A stretch of DNA of 64,000 nt from Pontibacter sp. E15-1 (GCF_022601975.1 NZ_JAKVIR010000003.1:62001-126000), one strand, 5' to 3'; counted from the first letter of the stretch, positions 1-9,766 are shown. The notes: generated by a model from the letters alone, not told the origin. Made by a program: numbers and translations.

Positions 1-235
1 GATTGTGGGGAAATGAGTTGGTGTATACAGTGCTCACCTTACTGCTACTCCCTTGGGAGCTGAAAGGTATAGGCTGTAAGGCTTGGGTCAGGTGGGGTAT
101 AGGAATGCCGACTTATGAGCTATTAAGGGTATGCTGCCGTAGTCAAGGCTAACGGCGTAGTGGCATATTATACCAGTTTCAATTGATTAGCATGCGTGGC
201 AATTAGCCTTAGTCAAATGATTTCTCATTTCACCC

Positions 236-328
236 TCTATGGAGCAAGCGTCCGCTTGTGATGCCATCCACCTGCGGCATATAGCCTTACAATGGCAGCA
301 CAAGCGGACGCTTGCGCTAGTGTTTGTA
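236..328 (+). repeat. REPIN-like element, copy 1
   Basis: Two 14-bp arms, CAAGCGTCCGCTTG (245-258) and CAAGCGGACGCTTG (301-314), are reverse complements of each other, and each is itself nearly palindromic. Their outer span is 70 bp. The left flank CTCTATGG and the right flank GCGCTAGTGTTTGTA recur at the other two copies (23072-23162 inverted, 38667-38763), so the unit is about 93 bp with a defined orientation. This is the layout of a REP doublet (REPIN) as mobilised by RAYT transposases; no such transposase is in the window. Confidence 0.8.
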
Positions 329-618
329 AATTCCCTAAGCACGTACTTCCTGAGCTCAGCAGTATACCCTTTCTTGTCTAGCAGGGCAGTTGGATGGACA
401 GAGTAAGCTGTTGGAAAAGTTGATTGGGTAGAAGCTGGTGTGGTGAGGCGTAGAGCTGGGTATGGCAGTTCATAGGGAATACTGCCCGAAAATATTCCAA
501 CGCAAACCCCATTCGATTATGGTAATCCAGTGGTATTGTACCTCTAGCTGGTTGATTGATGGGCTCATTTAACTAAACTTCCCAAGCCTATGATATAGCG
601 TGGCCAACAGCTTTCTGA

Positions 619-671
619 AGCTTCTCACAGAGCGGGCAACCAAGATTTGGTTGCCCGCTCTGTGAGAAGCT
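619..671. repeat. Perfect 25-bp stem hairpin
   Basis: Positions 619-643 and 647-671 are exact reverse complements separated by the 3-base loop GAT. The stem is about half G+C (core GAGCGGGCAACCAA). There is no T-run on either side, so it is not a standard terminator. An imperfect extension (AACAGCTT on the left, AAGCTGTGTT on the right) suggests a longer decayed inverted repeat, perhaps a miniature mobile element. Confidence 0.75.
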
Positions 672-1035
672 GTGTTTCCCTTCCGTTGCCAACTGGTATG
701 ATTTGTCTGATGTTAAGTCGCTTCATTTCCTGGGGTATAATGATGGGTCGACATACTCTTACCAATCTATCCAGGAAGTGCCTTTGGTCACAGCATCCGC
801 TACATGAGGGAAAGCTTGTAGCGAACGGAAAGTATGTCGATTAGGCAAGCATACGCCATTAGGGGAGTGGCTTACAATTTTGCCCGATGCAAAGGGCTTT
901 TTATTGAAACCTGGGATAAATGATTCCAATTGAAATTCGTGAAATCTTTAGCGAGTTCACATGCTTTATAATAGCCAGTCGTGTTCGCTCTTGGTCCAGG
1001 CTGGCAGTTCAGCAGAACTATACGGTGACAATAGG

Positions 1036-1067
1036 TATAAAAAAAGGAGGCTATCATACCTCCTTTC
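1036..1067 (-). terminator. Terminator of the Ig-like lipoprotein gene
   Basis: On the minus strand an 8-bp stem AAAGGAGG/CCTCCTTT (1043-1050 with 1059-1066, 8-base loop) is followed directly by a run of T. It lies 16 bases beyond the stop of the lipoprotein gene. Confidence 0.8.
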
Positions 1068-1081
1068 AACTTCCACGCTTT

Positions 1082-2695
1082 CTAAAATTCCAGATGGATG
1101 TCATCTCGTTCCCAATTTGCCCGGACATCAATCGCCTCCGGATAGATGTAAACTTTCTCTGGTGCATTTTTCATTTCCGGGTCTCCTTTGTCCCAGTTTC
1201 CATTATTGTTTTCATCCACCAACACTCTGACCCTATACGTTCCGGGCTCTATGTTTTTGAACACATTTTTCTTAGGGTCCCTTTTTTCTTCCACCACTTT
1301 ATAGTCACTGTTCAATAACTGCACAATATACGATGTGCTCTTGGTGGTGATACTTCCACTGATGGATCCGGTTCCGCGCGCTTCTGCTATAGCAATGCCA
1401 ATAGGCCTGAAAGAAAGCGGATCTCCCTGCAACGGCAGTATAGCGGTGCTATCGAGATTCACCTGCAGCTGCTTTACGCGATTGTTTACGTCGGGCAAGA
1501 TAAAGCTCAGTGCTGTGCCCGTTCTATCCAGCCGGATTTGGTCTGGGTAATTAAGTTGTGCCACTACGATTGTGTCTGACATGAGTGTCACTGGGTTGGT
1601 GCCATTTATGCGTACCGGCGTTTCAAGTTCCAGCGTAATTGTCTCGCCTGGTCTATATCCTCCTTTGGTGCCGATGTTCATAACCTTTAGCTGCGCACCC
1701 TTTATACGTGCTGCGCGCTTTCCTTCAAATGCTATCTCTAGTGTGTCTATGGCCATATTTCCCGAAGAATCAACAGCGGTAAAGATCGTTTTTCCACCAT
1801 TGTACTTCGATGTTTTGAACAACTCTATTGCCTTTCCATCACGCGAGACTTGCTGTACCAGAGTATCGGTTTCGCTGCCCGGTAGTTTCGCCGTTACCTG
1901 TGCTATACCCTCATTATAGTTAGCTACAAATCGGTCGGTATACTTTTCACGCTGCAGCAGGATCGGCTTTTTAGTATCCAGCCTCACCGTGTATAGCGTT
2001 ACTGAATCAGTATGTGGCATGATGCGCAGTGGCTCTGTCAGGTAAGCGATGCGCTCCTCTTCCGAATCATAGTAAGTGTTCTTATTCTTATCTATCAGAG
2101 CATACACCCTGTATGAACCCTGTTTTATATTTTCTATCTGGTAATTGCCTTCCGCGTCTGTGATGGTTAGATAGTATGGCCTGTTCTTCCGGACGCTCAT
2201 CGTGTCCTCGGCCTGGTATAAAGCTACCACAGCATCCTTCTCTGGGGTCTGCTTCAAAAGGTTGATAACTCTACCGCTGACGCTGCTGGAGTCAATAAAA
2301 GAACCGGTGCTAAACGATAATTTAAGCCCCTCAGCCTTGTTTTGCTCTGTGATATCCACAATCCCTTCCCTGAAATTAAAGGTAAAAGTAGTACTGTCCT
2401 GCAGCGGTTTTTCAAACTCAAGCGTCAACTCGTTCCGGTTAGACTTGACCTCATATTTGTTTGTGATGTTCGGTGTAATCAACAATTCCTTGGTCAGGCT
2501 TTTCGGTTGAACCTCTTCGTCAAATACCAGCCGAATGACGCTTGTCTTTACATTCAGTTGCTGGTCTTGTGGGCTGCTGGACTGCAGTGTCGGTGGGACC
2601 AGGTCTTTCGCTCCTCCCTCCGGAGTGCTTATAGTAGCACAGGCAGTAATACCCGCTAGAGAACTTGCTAATGCAATTGCTTTGATAAACCTCAT
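1082..2695 (-). CDS. Lipoprotein with bacterial Ig-like (Big_5) domain
   Basis: A 537-residue exported protein of unknown function. The N-terminus is a lipoprotein signal with Cys at about residue 19 (LAGITAC), so it should be anchored in the outer membrane or periplasm. Residues about 30-130 match the Big_5 Ig-like fold that opens many Bacteroidota surface lipoproteins (PPTLQSSSPQDQQLNV, then VIRLVFDEEV). A carboxypeptidase-regulatory-like beta sandwich seems to follow (about 140-220, YQIENIKQGSYRVYALID), and a related repeat lies near the C-terminus (FKNIEPGTYRVRVLVDENNNGNWDKG, read in two parts), which looks calcium-binding. It is last in the minus-strand run after the methyltransferase and has its own terminator. 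The family is recognised; no specific role is known to me. Confidence 0.75.
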   Translation of the reverse strand: MRFIKAIALASSLAGITACATISTPEGGAKDLVPPTLQSSSPQDQQLNVKTSVIRLVFDEEVQPKSLTKELLITPNITNKYEVKSNRNELTLEFEKPLQDSTTFTFNFREGIVDITEQNKAEGLKLSFSTGSFIDSSSVSGRVINLLKQTPEKDAVVALYQAEDTMSVRKNRPYYLTITDAEGNYQIENIKQGSYRVYALIDKNKNTYYDSEEERIAYLTEPLRIMPHTDSVTLYTVRLDTKKPILLQREKYTDRFVANYNEGIAQVTAKLPGSETDTLVQQVSRDGKAIELFKTSKYNGGKTIFTAVDSSGNMAIDTLEIAFEGKRAARIKGAQLKVMNIGTKGGYRPGETITLELETPVRINGTNPVTLMSDTIVVAQLNYPDQIRLDRTGTALSFILPDVNNRVKQLQVNLDSTAILPLQGDPLSFRPIGIAIAEARGTGSISGSITTKSTSYIVQLLNSDYKVVEEKRDPKKNVFKNIEPGTYRVRVLVDENNNGNWDKGDPEMKNAPEKVYIYPEAIDVRANWERDDIHLEF

Positions 2696-2773
2696 TGTTC
2701 TTTCGTGAAATCCGTGAAATCAAAATAGGCAAACTTTCGCTTGCCTATCCGGTAACATGGTGAATTGGTGTGT

Positions 2774-3661
2774 CTATTTTCTTTTTGCTACAAAGATCAG
2801 GCTGGAATAATCATTGCCGTTTTTCTCAGCGTAGCTGTTCGACTTGTAGCCGTTAAGTACGCTGTTCAGCATATGGTTTTTGCCGTCTTTCTGCTTCTCG
2901 CTAAGCAGGCTGACATAATACGCATCGAACTTCATAGGCAAAACTTCTTCCAACACCATTTTATGTTTCTTCAGGAAACGTTTCATCGTAGCCTGTGTGA
3001 AATGGTATAGATGACGGGGCACATCGTAAGCAGCCCAGTTCTCCTTGTACTCCTGCGCATCATGCGAGTCAGCGTTTGGTACGGCTATCACCAGTGTGCC
3101 GTCCTCCTGCAGGTTTTCGAGCAAGTGGGCCATGGTTTCGTTTAGGGTATGGATATGCTCTAACACATGCCACAGCGTTATTACCTCAAACTTTTCGCCC
3201 TGGATATCCTGAAGGCTCTCCGCAATGAGCTCCCCCGTTTCCGCAGAGGCTTCTTCCCGGGCCCTCGTATTTGGCTCAATGCCTCGTATCTCCCAACCAT
3301 CCTTTTTGCACGCCGACAGGAACACGCCAGTTCCACAGCCATAGTCCATGATGCTGCCTTTTGTTGGCGCATGCCTGTTGATAAGCTCTACCTTTTGCTT
3401 GGTCGTGATGGTGCGCACCACATGGTATGCCCTGTTGATAATTCCTTTTTTTGTGTTGCTATGCGAAATGTATTCCTCTGATTCGTAGTACTTGCCAATG
3501 CTTTGCGCGTCGGGTCTGGGGTTCGTGAATTTGAAAGTGCAGTTTTCGCACTCCACAATCACAAAGCTCTCTTTCGACACTGCATTGTCCGTTACAACGA
3601 TAAAGTTCTTGAACTCGGTTTTGCCACAAATAGGGCAGTTATCCAGTCTTTCGTAGCTCAT
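2774..3661 (-). CDS. Class I SAM-dependent methyltransferase with N-terminal zinc motif
   Basis: A 295-residue soluble enzyme of the Methyltransf_23 type. The N-terminus has two CxxC pairs (CPICG at about 9-13 and CENC at about 38-41) that probably bind zinc. The SAM-binding motif I is MDYGCGTGVFL at about residue 104, and the post-motif LWHVLEHIH is typical of the family. The start codon abuts the stop codon of mnmG, so the two are probably cotranscribed. A related methyltransferase with the same zinc layout lies at 12352-13272. The substrate is unknown; similar proteins act on sugars, quinones or small metabolites. Confidence 0.8.
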   Translation of the reverse strand: MSYERLDNCPICGKTEFKNFIVVTDNAVSKESFVIVECENCTFKFTNPRPDAQSIGKYYESEEYISHSNTKKGIINRAYHVVRTITTKQKVELINRHAPTKGSIMDYGCGTGVFLSACKKDGWEIRGIEPNTRAREEASAETGELIAESLQDIQGEKFEVITLWHVLEHIHTLNETMAHLLENLQEDGTLVIAVPNADSHDAQEYKENWAAYDVPRHLYHFTQATMKRFLKKHKMVLEEVLPMKFDAYYVSLLSEKQKDGKNHMLNSVLNGYKSNSYAEKNGNDYSSLIFVAKRK

Positions 3662-5524
3662 TTATTTTCCCAGGTATACCATAAGTACTGATATGTCGGC
3701 TGGCGTGACGCCACTGATTCGGGATGCTTGCCCGATTGTTTCAGGATTAATCTTCAGCAGCTTTTCCTTTGCCTCAGCCGACAAGGCAGGTATGTTTCGG
3801 TAATCTATTCTTTCTTTGATGATGTAGTTCTCGAGTTCGCTCATTTTAGCAGCCATAACATACTCCTTCTCGATATAGCTCTCATATTTTACCTGAATAC
3901 CGGCTTGCTCCACACTGTCTTTGCCGAATCTGTTTAGGTATTCAGCGATAGATGGCACGGCGGCTGCCAGGTGCTCAATCTCTATATTGGGCCGTTTGAT
4001 CAGCTGGCCTGCCCGCTGTTTTTCTACAATGGGAGCAGATCCCAATGCCTCTAGCACAATGTTGATATCTGCGGGCTCAATAGGCTTATTATTCAAGTAG
4101 GCGATGATTTCACCCGTTTCTTCTATCTTCTTATCCACAGCTTTTTTGCGTGCGGCGTCTGCTAATCCAAGTTCATACCCAAGCTTTGTGAGCCGGATAT
4201 CTGCGTTATCCTGGCGTAATAAAATACGGTGCTCTGCCCGGGAGGTGAACATGCGGTATGGCTCGTTGGTGCCTTTGTTTACCAGGTCATCAATCAGCAC
4301 GCCAATGTAGGCTTCAGAACGCTTCAGTACGAAAGGCTCTTTTCCGTGGATTTTGTTGTGCGCATTTATACCGGCCATCAATCCCTGGCAGGCCGCTTCT
4401 TCATACCCAGTTGTGCCGTTTATCTGGCCCGCGAAATACAGGTTCTCCACTAGCTGCGTTTCCAGCGTAAGGTTAAGTTGGGTAGGCGGAAAGAAATCAT
4501 ACTCGATGGCATAGCCCGGGCGGAACATCTTCGCGTTCTCAAACCCTACAATCTTACGGAGAGCCTTTAGCTGCACGTCTTCCGGCAGCGAGCTCGAGAA
4601 TCCGTTCACGTATACCTCCACTGTGTTCCATCCTTCCGGTTCCACAAATATCTGGTGCCGGTCACGGTCTGCAAAGCGATTGATCTTATCTTCAATGGAC
4701 GGGCAATAGCGTGGACCCAATCCCTGGATGCGTCCCTGAAACATCGGCGATTTTTCGAATCCTGTTTTCAGGATCTCGTGCACCTCCGGGTTGGTATAGG
4801 TGATGTAGCAGCTCCGTTGCTGCGGAAGCGGCTCTGTGTTGGTATATGAAAACTTTGATGGCTTCTCATCTCCGTGTTGCTCCTCCATACGGCTGTAGTC
4901 GAGCGAGCGGCCATCTACCCGTGGGGGTGTTCCGGTTTTCATCCGGCCAGCCTCGAAGCCTAATTCGATGAGTTGTTCTGTGATGCCTTTGGCTGACTTT
5001 TCTGCGGCTCGGCCCCCTCCTAGCTGCTTTTCGCCGATGTGGATAATGCCATTAAGAAACGTGCCATTCGTTAATACAACGGCTTTTCCGCGTATAGTTA
5101 TCCCCAGGCTTGTGCGTACGCCAGTAGCTTTTCCATCCACTACTTCAATGCCTGTTACCATCTCTTGCCAGAAGTCAACGTTCTCGGTTTGCTCCAGCGT
5201 TAGGCGCCATGCTTCGGCAAATCGCATGCGGTCACTTTGTGCACGCGGGCTCCACATAGCCGGTCCTTTTGATTTGTTCAGCATACGAAACTGAATCATG
5301 GTCTGGTCAGTGATGATTCCGCTCATACCTCCCAGGGCATCTATTTCCCGCACAATCTGCCCTTTCGCAACGCCACCCATAGCCGGGTTGCAGGACATTT
5401 GCGCAATGGTGTTCATGTTCATGGTGGCGAGCAGCACCTTCGAGCCCATCTTGGCTGCAGCCGCAGCGGCTTCGCAGCCTGCGTGCCCAGCGCCTACAAC
5501 TATAATATCGTATTCTGGAAACAT
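3662..5524 (-). CDS. mnmG: tRNA uridine-5-carboxymethylaminomethyl(34) synthesis enzyme MnmG (GidA)
   Basis: MnmG, with MnmE, uses FAD to add a carboxymethylaminomethyl group to U34 in the wobble position of several tRNAs. The frame opens upstream at 5563, but that extension runs through the parS palindrome; the Met at 5524 starts directly before the conserved FAD-binding segment ([17 protein letters not shown]). Other family signatures are [11 protein letters not shown], the motif around [12 protein letters not shown], and [13 protein letters not shown]. The length of about 620 residues is normal. mnmG commonly lies near the replication origin, and the nearby parS site agrees with that. It is followed without a gap by a methyltransferase and preceded by ybeY. 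Confidence 0.97.
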   Translation of the reverse strand: MFPEYDIIVVGAGHAGCEAAAAAAKMGSKVLLATMNMNTIAQMSCNPAMGGVAKGQIVREIDALGGMSGIITDQTMIQFRMLNKSKGPAMWSPRAQSDRMRFAEAWRLTLEQTENVDFWQEMVTGIEVVDGKATGVRTSLGITIRGKAVVLTNGTFLNGIIHIGEKQLGGGRAAEKSAKGITEQLIELGFEAGRMKTGTPPRVDGRSLDYSRMEEQHGDEKPSKFSYTNTEPLPQQRSCYITYTNPEVHEILKTGFEKSPMFQGRIQGLGPRYCPSIEDKINRFADRDRHQIFVEPEGWNTVEVYVNGFSSSLPEDVQLKALRKIVGFENAKMFRPGYAIEYDFFPPTQLNLTLETQLVENLYFAGQINGTTGYEEAACQGLMAGINAHNKIHGKEPFVLKRSEAYIGVLIDDLVNKGTNEPYRMFTSRAEHRILLRQDNADIRLTKLGYELGLADAARKKAVDKKIEETGEIIAYLNNKPIEPADINIVLEALGSAPIVEKQRAGQLIKRPNIEIEHLAAAVPSIAEYLNRFGKDSVEQAGIQVKYESYIEKEYVMAAKMSELENYIIKERIDYRNIPALSAEAKEKLLKINPETIGQASRISGVTPADISVLMVYLGK

Positions 5525-5542
5525 GTATTCTGAGTTTAGGGA

Positions 5543-5558
5543 TGTTTCACGTGAAACA
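5543..5558. promoter_or_regulatory. parS: parS centromere-like site (ParB binding)
   Basis: The 16-bp palindrome TGTTTCACGTGAAACA is identical to the consensus chromosomal parS site known from Bacillus and many other phyla. It lies 19 bases upstream of the chosen mnmG start. ParB loads on such sites and works with ParA and SMC in chromosome segregation; they cluster around the origin. A chance perfect match in 64 kb is very unlikely. Confidence 0.92.
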
Positions 5559-5590
5559 TCCACAGGGGATTGGTAATTCCTTTTCTGCGA

Positions 5591-6019
5591 TTAAAATTTA
5601 CGCAAAGATAAGGAAGAATCTTCTTGTTTACGCATAAGTGCCTCTTCCTCTTTAGACTTATCGCGAAAGCCTAACAGGTGGAGCACCCCATGGATGATGA
5701 CACGGTGCAGTTCGTCTTTAAAGGAGGTGCCTATATCTTTGGCATTGTCGCCAACTCGATCTACGCTTATAAAAATATCACCTTCAACGGTGCCGTCTTC
5801 GTCGGCATTGTTGAAGGTGATGATGTCTGTGAGCGTGTCGTGATCAAGATACTCCACATTGATGCTATGGAGGTAATCGTCGGAGCAGAAGACGTAAGTG
5901 AGGTTGTTGAGTTCCTGTCCGTGTTTTGCTACAACGGTTGCGATCCATTCAGCGACTTCGTCAGGGTCATGTAGCTCAAACTCGATATCTTCGCTGAAGA
6001 ACTCAATTGGATATTCCAT
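5591..6019 (-). CDS. ybeY: Endoribonuclease YbeY (rRNA maturation factor)
   Basis: YbeY is a metal-dependent RNase for 16S rRNA 3'-end maturation and ribosome quality control. The signature HGVLHLLGF near residue 115 gives two of the three zinc-ligand histidines. In the classical H-x3-H-x5-H motif the third His follows in GYDH; here the sequence reads GFRDKSKEE. I recall the same D-K-S/T wording in other Bacteroidota YbeY proteins, so it is probably a lineage feature and not a defect. The Met at 6019 is preferred over 6037. The gene overlaps the end of the upstream RsbW-like gene, which suggests translational coupling. Confidence 0.9.
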   Translation of the reverse strand: MEYPIEFFSEDIEFELHDPDEVAEWIATVVAKHGQELNNLTYVFCSDDYLHSINVEYLDHDTLTDIITFNNADEDGTVEGDIFISVDRVGDNAKDIGTSFKDELHRVIIHGVLHLLGFRDKSKEEEALMRKQEDSSLSLRKF

Positions 6020-6428
6020 TCTGTGAAGGGAAGACATTAAAAACGAGCTGAACTTTCTTGCCGCTGCTGTCGAAGTTTACCTCATCGCAAAGGTTCCGCA
6101 TCAAGAAGATACCACGGCCACCGGGGCTTTCGAGGTTTTCTGGGGCGGTAGGATCCGGCAGATTCGCGAAATCGAACCCAGGGCCTTCGTCTTCAACTTC
6201 AAAAAGCAGTTTGTTGTCTTCTACCTGCAACGTGAGGTAAACGTTCTTGTCTTTATCAAACTTATTCCCGTGACGGATCGCGTTATTTACAGATTCTGTA
6301 ACAGCAACCATGATGTTGCCATAGATGTCATCTTCAAACTCAAACTCGTCTTTTGAGTTGTCAATAAAGCTTTCAATTACTCTGATGTTCTCGATTAGGG
6401 AAGGAATCTGAATTTTAACCTGATTCAT
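6003..6428 (-). CDS. ATP-binding protein, RsbW-like anti-sigma/serine kinase fold
   Basis: A 141-residue stand-alone GHKL ATPase domain (HATPase_c_2). The N box VTESVNNAIRHGNK is at about 43-56, the G1 box VEDEGPGFD is at about 78-86, and the glycine-rich lid GGRGIFLMRNLCDEV follows at about 103. This is the arrangement of anti-sigma-factor kinases such as RsbW and SpoIIAB. No sigma factor or anti-anti-sigma partner is adjacent. It overlaps ybeY by 17 bases and follows the DUF4175 gene closely, an order I associate with Bacteroidota genomes. The target is unknown. Confidence 0.85.
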   Translation of the reverse strand: MNQVKIQIPSLIENIRVIESFIDNSKDEFEFEDDIYGNIMVAVTESVNNAIRHGNKFDKDKNVYLTLQVEDNKLLFEVEDEGPGFDFANLPDPTAPENLESPGGRGIFLMRNLCDEVNFDSSGKKVQLVFNVFPSQNGISN

Positions 6429-6457
6429 ATTAATCGTTAAGTGTAAATTAGGTGCGT

Positions 6458-9400
6458 TTATTTACTGATATTCTGAAAGTACTCATTAACCTGCCGCTTG
6501 TAGTATGGTGACAGTGCAGGCGGTATAGTTTTGAGCAATTCAGTTTGTTTATCTTTTGCCTTAATATACTTATCAAACGAGGGCGGTACCTTCCTAGCCA
6601 TTTCCTGGGCTGTTTTCGCCTCCCGTTTGTTGTCCAATTCTCTTTCCTTTGCAGCTTTCTCTGCTTCGAGCAGTCTGGTTAGGATTTCACGCTGGCGCAT
6701 CAGGGTTTGTTCAGTCAATCGTTTATTAACGAGATCAGTCTCGCTTTGTTCCATCATCTTGCTGATATTTCCCATGCTGCCATTTTGGCCTTTTTCTCCG
6801 GGTTTCTGCCCCTGCTTCTCAAGTTCTTTCAGTGCGTTTCGGAGAGCCTCCTGCTCAGCAGCCAATTTAGCTAATTCTTCAGAAAGTGCCTTGCCTGATT
6901 TGCCTCCTTTTTTCAAATCATCGATTTTTTTGTTCAATTGTTGCTGCAGTTCCCCAAGGTTTCCGGGTTGCGGCTTGTTTCCCTTCTGTTTGCCAGCCAT
7001 ACTGCCCATCTGCTGCATGGCCTGCTGCATTTGTTTGAGCGCGTCGTTCAGCATAAGAGCGAGGTTGTTCATGCTGGTCATGGCCAGTTGCTGCTGCGCG
7101 GTGGCCTTTCCCGGGTTGCGGTCGCGGAGCTCCTGCACGCTGTTGTCCATACCCTGGTTCATGGCCGCAACTTCCCGTGTTACGAACGATTCAATCTGAA
7201 ACACTTTCTTGGCCAGGGCAAAGAGACTGTCCTCTATTATCTGGGCATTGTCGCGCAGGCTAAGCTGCCGCTCCGAAAGGGTGATAAAGCGCGGGTCGCT
7301 TTGGTTCACGCCGCGAAACTGTTTCATCAGGTCTTCCTGATCAAATGAAAGCTTGATCAGGTTGTCGAGGATGTCGCGCAGGTCATCCAGGTTCTGCGAC
7401 ATGCTTTCCATACTCATCGAGCTGCTCATCTGCTCCATTTGTTGGGCCATTTGCTGCATCTTCTGCCCTGCCTTCTGCTGCGACTCGCTGGCTTTCTTGT
7501 TTTGCTGTTTCTGCAGCTGCTGCTGGCTCTGCTGCATGTCCTGCTCTATGCTTTGCTCGTCTTTTTCTTGCTGCTGCTCATCCATTGAGTTAGGATGCTC
7601 CATCTTCTCGTTCAGATCCTCCAGCTCCTTCACCTGCTCTTTCACGTCCTTGAACTCTTCCTGAAGGTCCTTTTGCTGTTCCTGCAACAACTGATTGTCC
7701 TCCTGCTTCTGATCCGTTTTCTCAGCAAGCTGCTGCTGTTCTTTGGCCATGTCCTCCAGCTTGTTCTTAATGTTGTCAAGCTTTTGCTCGAACTGCAGCT
7801 GCTTAAAGAGCTCTAAGGCCCGCTCCAGCTCACGCTCCAGGTTCCGCTCTTTGTTATCGAGCTTGCTGAGGAGCTTTTGCATTTCAGTGTCGTTTGGCTG
7901 TTGCTGTTGCAGTAGTTTCTCCAGCTCCTCGTACAGCTTCTTGGTCTCAGGGTCGAGTAGCTCGTTCATCAGCTTCTGCAGTTCCTGCGCTTTCTCAGCC
8001 AACTGCTTGTCCTGCTCGCTCAGCATGTTCTGCTTCTTGTTGAGCTCATCAAACAGGGCTTTCATGGAAGAGATGTCCTGCTCTAACTGCTTTTTCTTCT
8101 CCATCAGGCTTTCCAGCTGTTTTCGGTCTTGCCAGTCCAGGTCGCGCTTTGCCTTCATCTTCTCTTCCGAGCGTGCGAGTTCCTGCTGCAGCTGCGTGGC
8201 TTTGTCAAGGGTTTTGCTCATCTGGCTGGCCACAGACTGCGAGTTATTGTCCAGTTCCTTCTGCAGCTCGCGCTTGTCGGGCACCTTCATCGTGAAGGTG
8301 CGGGTGCGGGCAGCCTTTGGGCCGTGCAAGCCATCGTTGTCCCATACCTGCACGAAGTACTCCAGTTTATCGCCAGGCTGCATGTTCAGCGCGGCGGTGT
8401 TCCATTGGTAATAGTATGTCTGGCTGAGCTGCTGCTTGTTCAGGGGCAGAGCCTGGGTTTTGTAACTGGCCTGCGGTGTTTTGTCGTTGTTGATGCGGTA
8501 AAACAGAGCCAGGCGGGTAAGGCCATAATCATCGGACACGTCGCCGCCCAGCACCGTGTAGGTATAAAGGGCCGTGTCTTGGTACTGCTCTATGCTGATC
8601 TGTGGGTTCCGGTCGGGGATGGTGGTGATCTGGTAATTGATTTGCTCTTTGTTGCTGCTATACTTGTTGCGGAGCTGTATGCTGTAATTCTGGCTCTGTT
8701 CAAATGTTCTGCTGGCGCTAAAACGGCCCTCCGCTTTTGTGGCCGGAATCGCCTCTGCGGGCGAGGCAAAGTCTAACACAATGCGATCGGTGTCCGTTGC
8801 CGAGAAATCCCAGGTGATGGTACTCCCCTCCGGGATGGTGGCGTTTCCGGTATTCAGTACCTCATCAGGATTTCGCTTGAGGTATGCCGGATACTGCACC
8901 AGCATCCGGAAGTCTTTGAGGTTGGGGCGCGACAACACAGCCAGGGTATACTCGTCGGAGGCAAAGCCGGATCCTTCCAGTTGAAACTCCACGGGCTTCT
9001 GCAGCTGCTTAAAGGTATAGGTAAACGCGCCGTTGCCAGCGGCGCTCAGTTTTTGGCGGCGGCCATTGTACGTGATAAACACTTCGCTTGGTATAGCCTT
9101 GCCTTCTACGCGCACATCCAGCGCAAAATCCTCGCCCCTAAAAGCCTGCAGCTGGCTATTCTGCACCACAAACGAGAAGGGAGCCAGCGGCTCATAGTGC
9201 CTTTTGTAGTGAACGATTCGCTCGGTGCCCTGCACGAAAATAGAGGGGTATACCAGTACGATGAGCAGGGCGATGAGGGCCGGTAAGGCAACATACTTCA
9301 GGAGAGGCCGATTGTCGCGGTACGTAACAGCGTCTGTGAAACGGTATGCACCCATCTGGCCCGAGCGCTGCGCAATGCTTGCCGCGATGAGGTCATTGGT

Positions 9401-9766
9401 GAGATCGAGGTTCCTGAGCTGAATCGCGTTGAGGAGCTTATCCCTGATTTCGGGGTAGTGAGAGCCAACCCGCAGCGCGGCCTGCTCGTCAGAGATCACC
9501 TTCTTGAGCCGGGCCAATGCAGAGACGGGCAGGGCGATCCAGCGCACAAACACATACACCACAAACGCCACAAACGAGAAAAGCAGGAAACCGCGCACCA
9601 GCTGCGGAAAGTAAAACATGTACTCGAGCAAACTGTACACGATATAAATAGACAACAGGAGCCCAACAGCGAAGATGCTACCCCGCAACAGCATGTTGAG
9701 GTAAAACTTCTGCTTGAACTCCTGCAACTGATGCAGCAACTGATCGAGCGCATCGGTGTGTTTCAT
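6458..9766 (-). CDS. DUF4175 family large membrane and coiled-coil protein
   Basis: About 1,100 residues. Two close transmembrane helices lie near residues 22-75 (MLLRGSIFAVGLLLSIYIVY, then FLLFSFVAFVVYVFV), with another near 150-172 (ALPALIALLIVLVYPSIFVQ). A periplasmic Ig-like region follows to about residue 480. From about 490 to 830 it is a very Gln/Glu/Lys-rich coiled coil, and the C-terminus is again helical and charged. This matches the DUF4175 layout in Bacteroidota. An AAGGAG at 9774-9779 stands 7 bases before the ATG at 9766, which favours that start over the ATG at 9772. It leads the run DUF4175, RsbW-like, YbeY, MnmG. The function is not known; a cell-envelope role is inferred. 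Confidence 0.85.
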   Translation of the reverse strand: MKHTDALDQLLHQLQEFKQKFYLNMLLRGSIFAVGLLLSIYIVYSLLEYMFYFPQLVRGFLLFSFVAFVVYVFVRWIALPVSALARLKKVISDEQAALRVGSHYPEIRDKLLNAIQLRNLDLTNDLIAASIAQRSGQMGAYRFTDAVTYRDNRPLLKYVALPALIALLIVLVYPSIFVQGTERIVHYKRHYEPLAPFSFVVQNSQLQAFRGEDFALDVRVEGKAIPSEVFITYNGRRQKLSAAGNGAFTYTFKQLQKPVEFQLEGSGFASDEYTLAVLSRPNLKDFRMLVQYPAYLKRNPDEVLNTGNATIPEGSTITWDFSATDTDRIVLDFASPAEAIPATKAEGRFSASRTFEQSQNYSIQLRNKYSSNKEQINYQITTIPDRNPQISIEQYQDTALYTYTVLGGDVSDDYGLTRLALFYRINNDKTPQASYKTQALPLNKQQLSQTYYYQWNTAALNMQPGDKLEYFVQVWDNDGLHGPKAARTRTFTMKVPDKRELQKELDNNSQSVASQMSKTLDKATQLQQELARSEEKMKAKRDLDWQDRKQLESLMEKKKQLEQDISSMKALFDELNKKQNMLSEQDKQLAEKAQELQKLMNELLDPETKKLYEELEKLLQQQQPNDTEMQKLLSKLDNKERNLERELERALELFKQLQFEQKLDNIKNKLEDMAKEQQQLAEKTDQKQEDNQLLQEQQKDLQEEFKDVKEQVKELEDLNEKMEHPNSMDEQQQEKDEQSIEQDMQQSQQQLQKQQNKKASESQQKAGQKMQQMAQQMEQMSSSMSMESMSQNLDDLRDILDNLIKLSFDQEDLMKQFRGVNQSDPRFITLSERQLSLRDNAQIIEDSLFALAKKVFQIESFVTREVAAMNQGMDNSVQELRDRNPGKATAQQQLAMTSMNNLALMLNDALKQMQQAMQQMGSMAGKQKGNKPQPGNLGELQQQLNKKIDDLKKGGKSGKALSEELAKLAAEQEALRNALKELEKQGQKPGEKGQNGSMGNISKMMEQSETDLVNKRLTEQTLMRQREILTRLLEAEKAAKERELDNKREAKTAQEMARKVPPSFDKYIKAKDKQTELLKTIPPALSPYYKRQVNEYFQNISK

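Larger units (their letters stand above)
1..1081. other. Gene-poor region with repeat elements
   Basis: No open frame here looks like a real gene; the longest are under 135 codons, match no family I know and overlap the neighbouring lipoprotein gene or its terminator. The stretch holds one REPIN-like element (236-328), a perfect 25-bp stem hairpin (619-671) and the terminator of the lipoprotein gene (1036-1067). It may be ordinary intergenic DNA or a decayed insertion; the window edge hides its left side. Confidence 0.6.

Noticed and set aside
647..844. 65-codon frame beginning within the 25-bp hairpin
   Set aside because: It starts inside the inverted repeat and shows no protein-like pattern.
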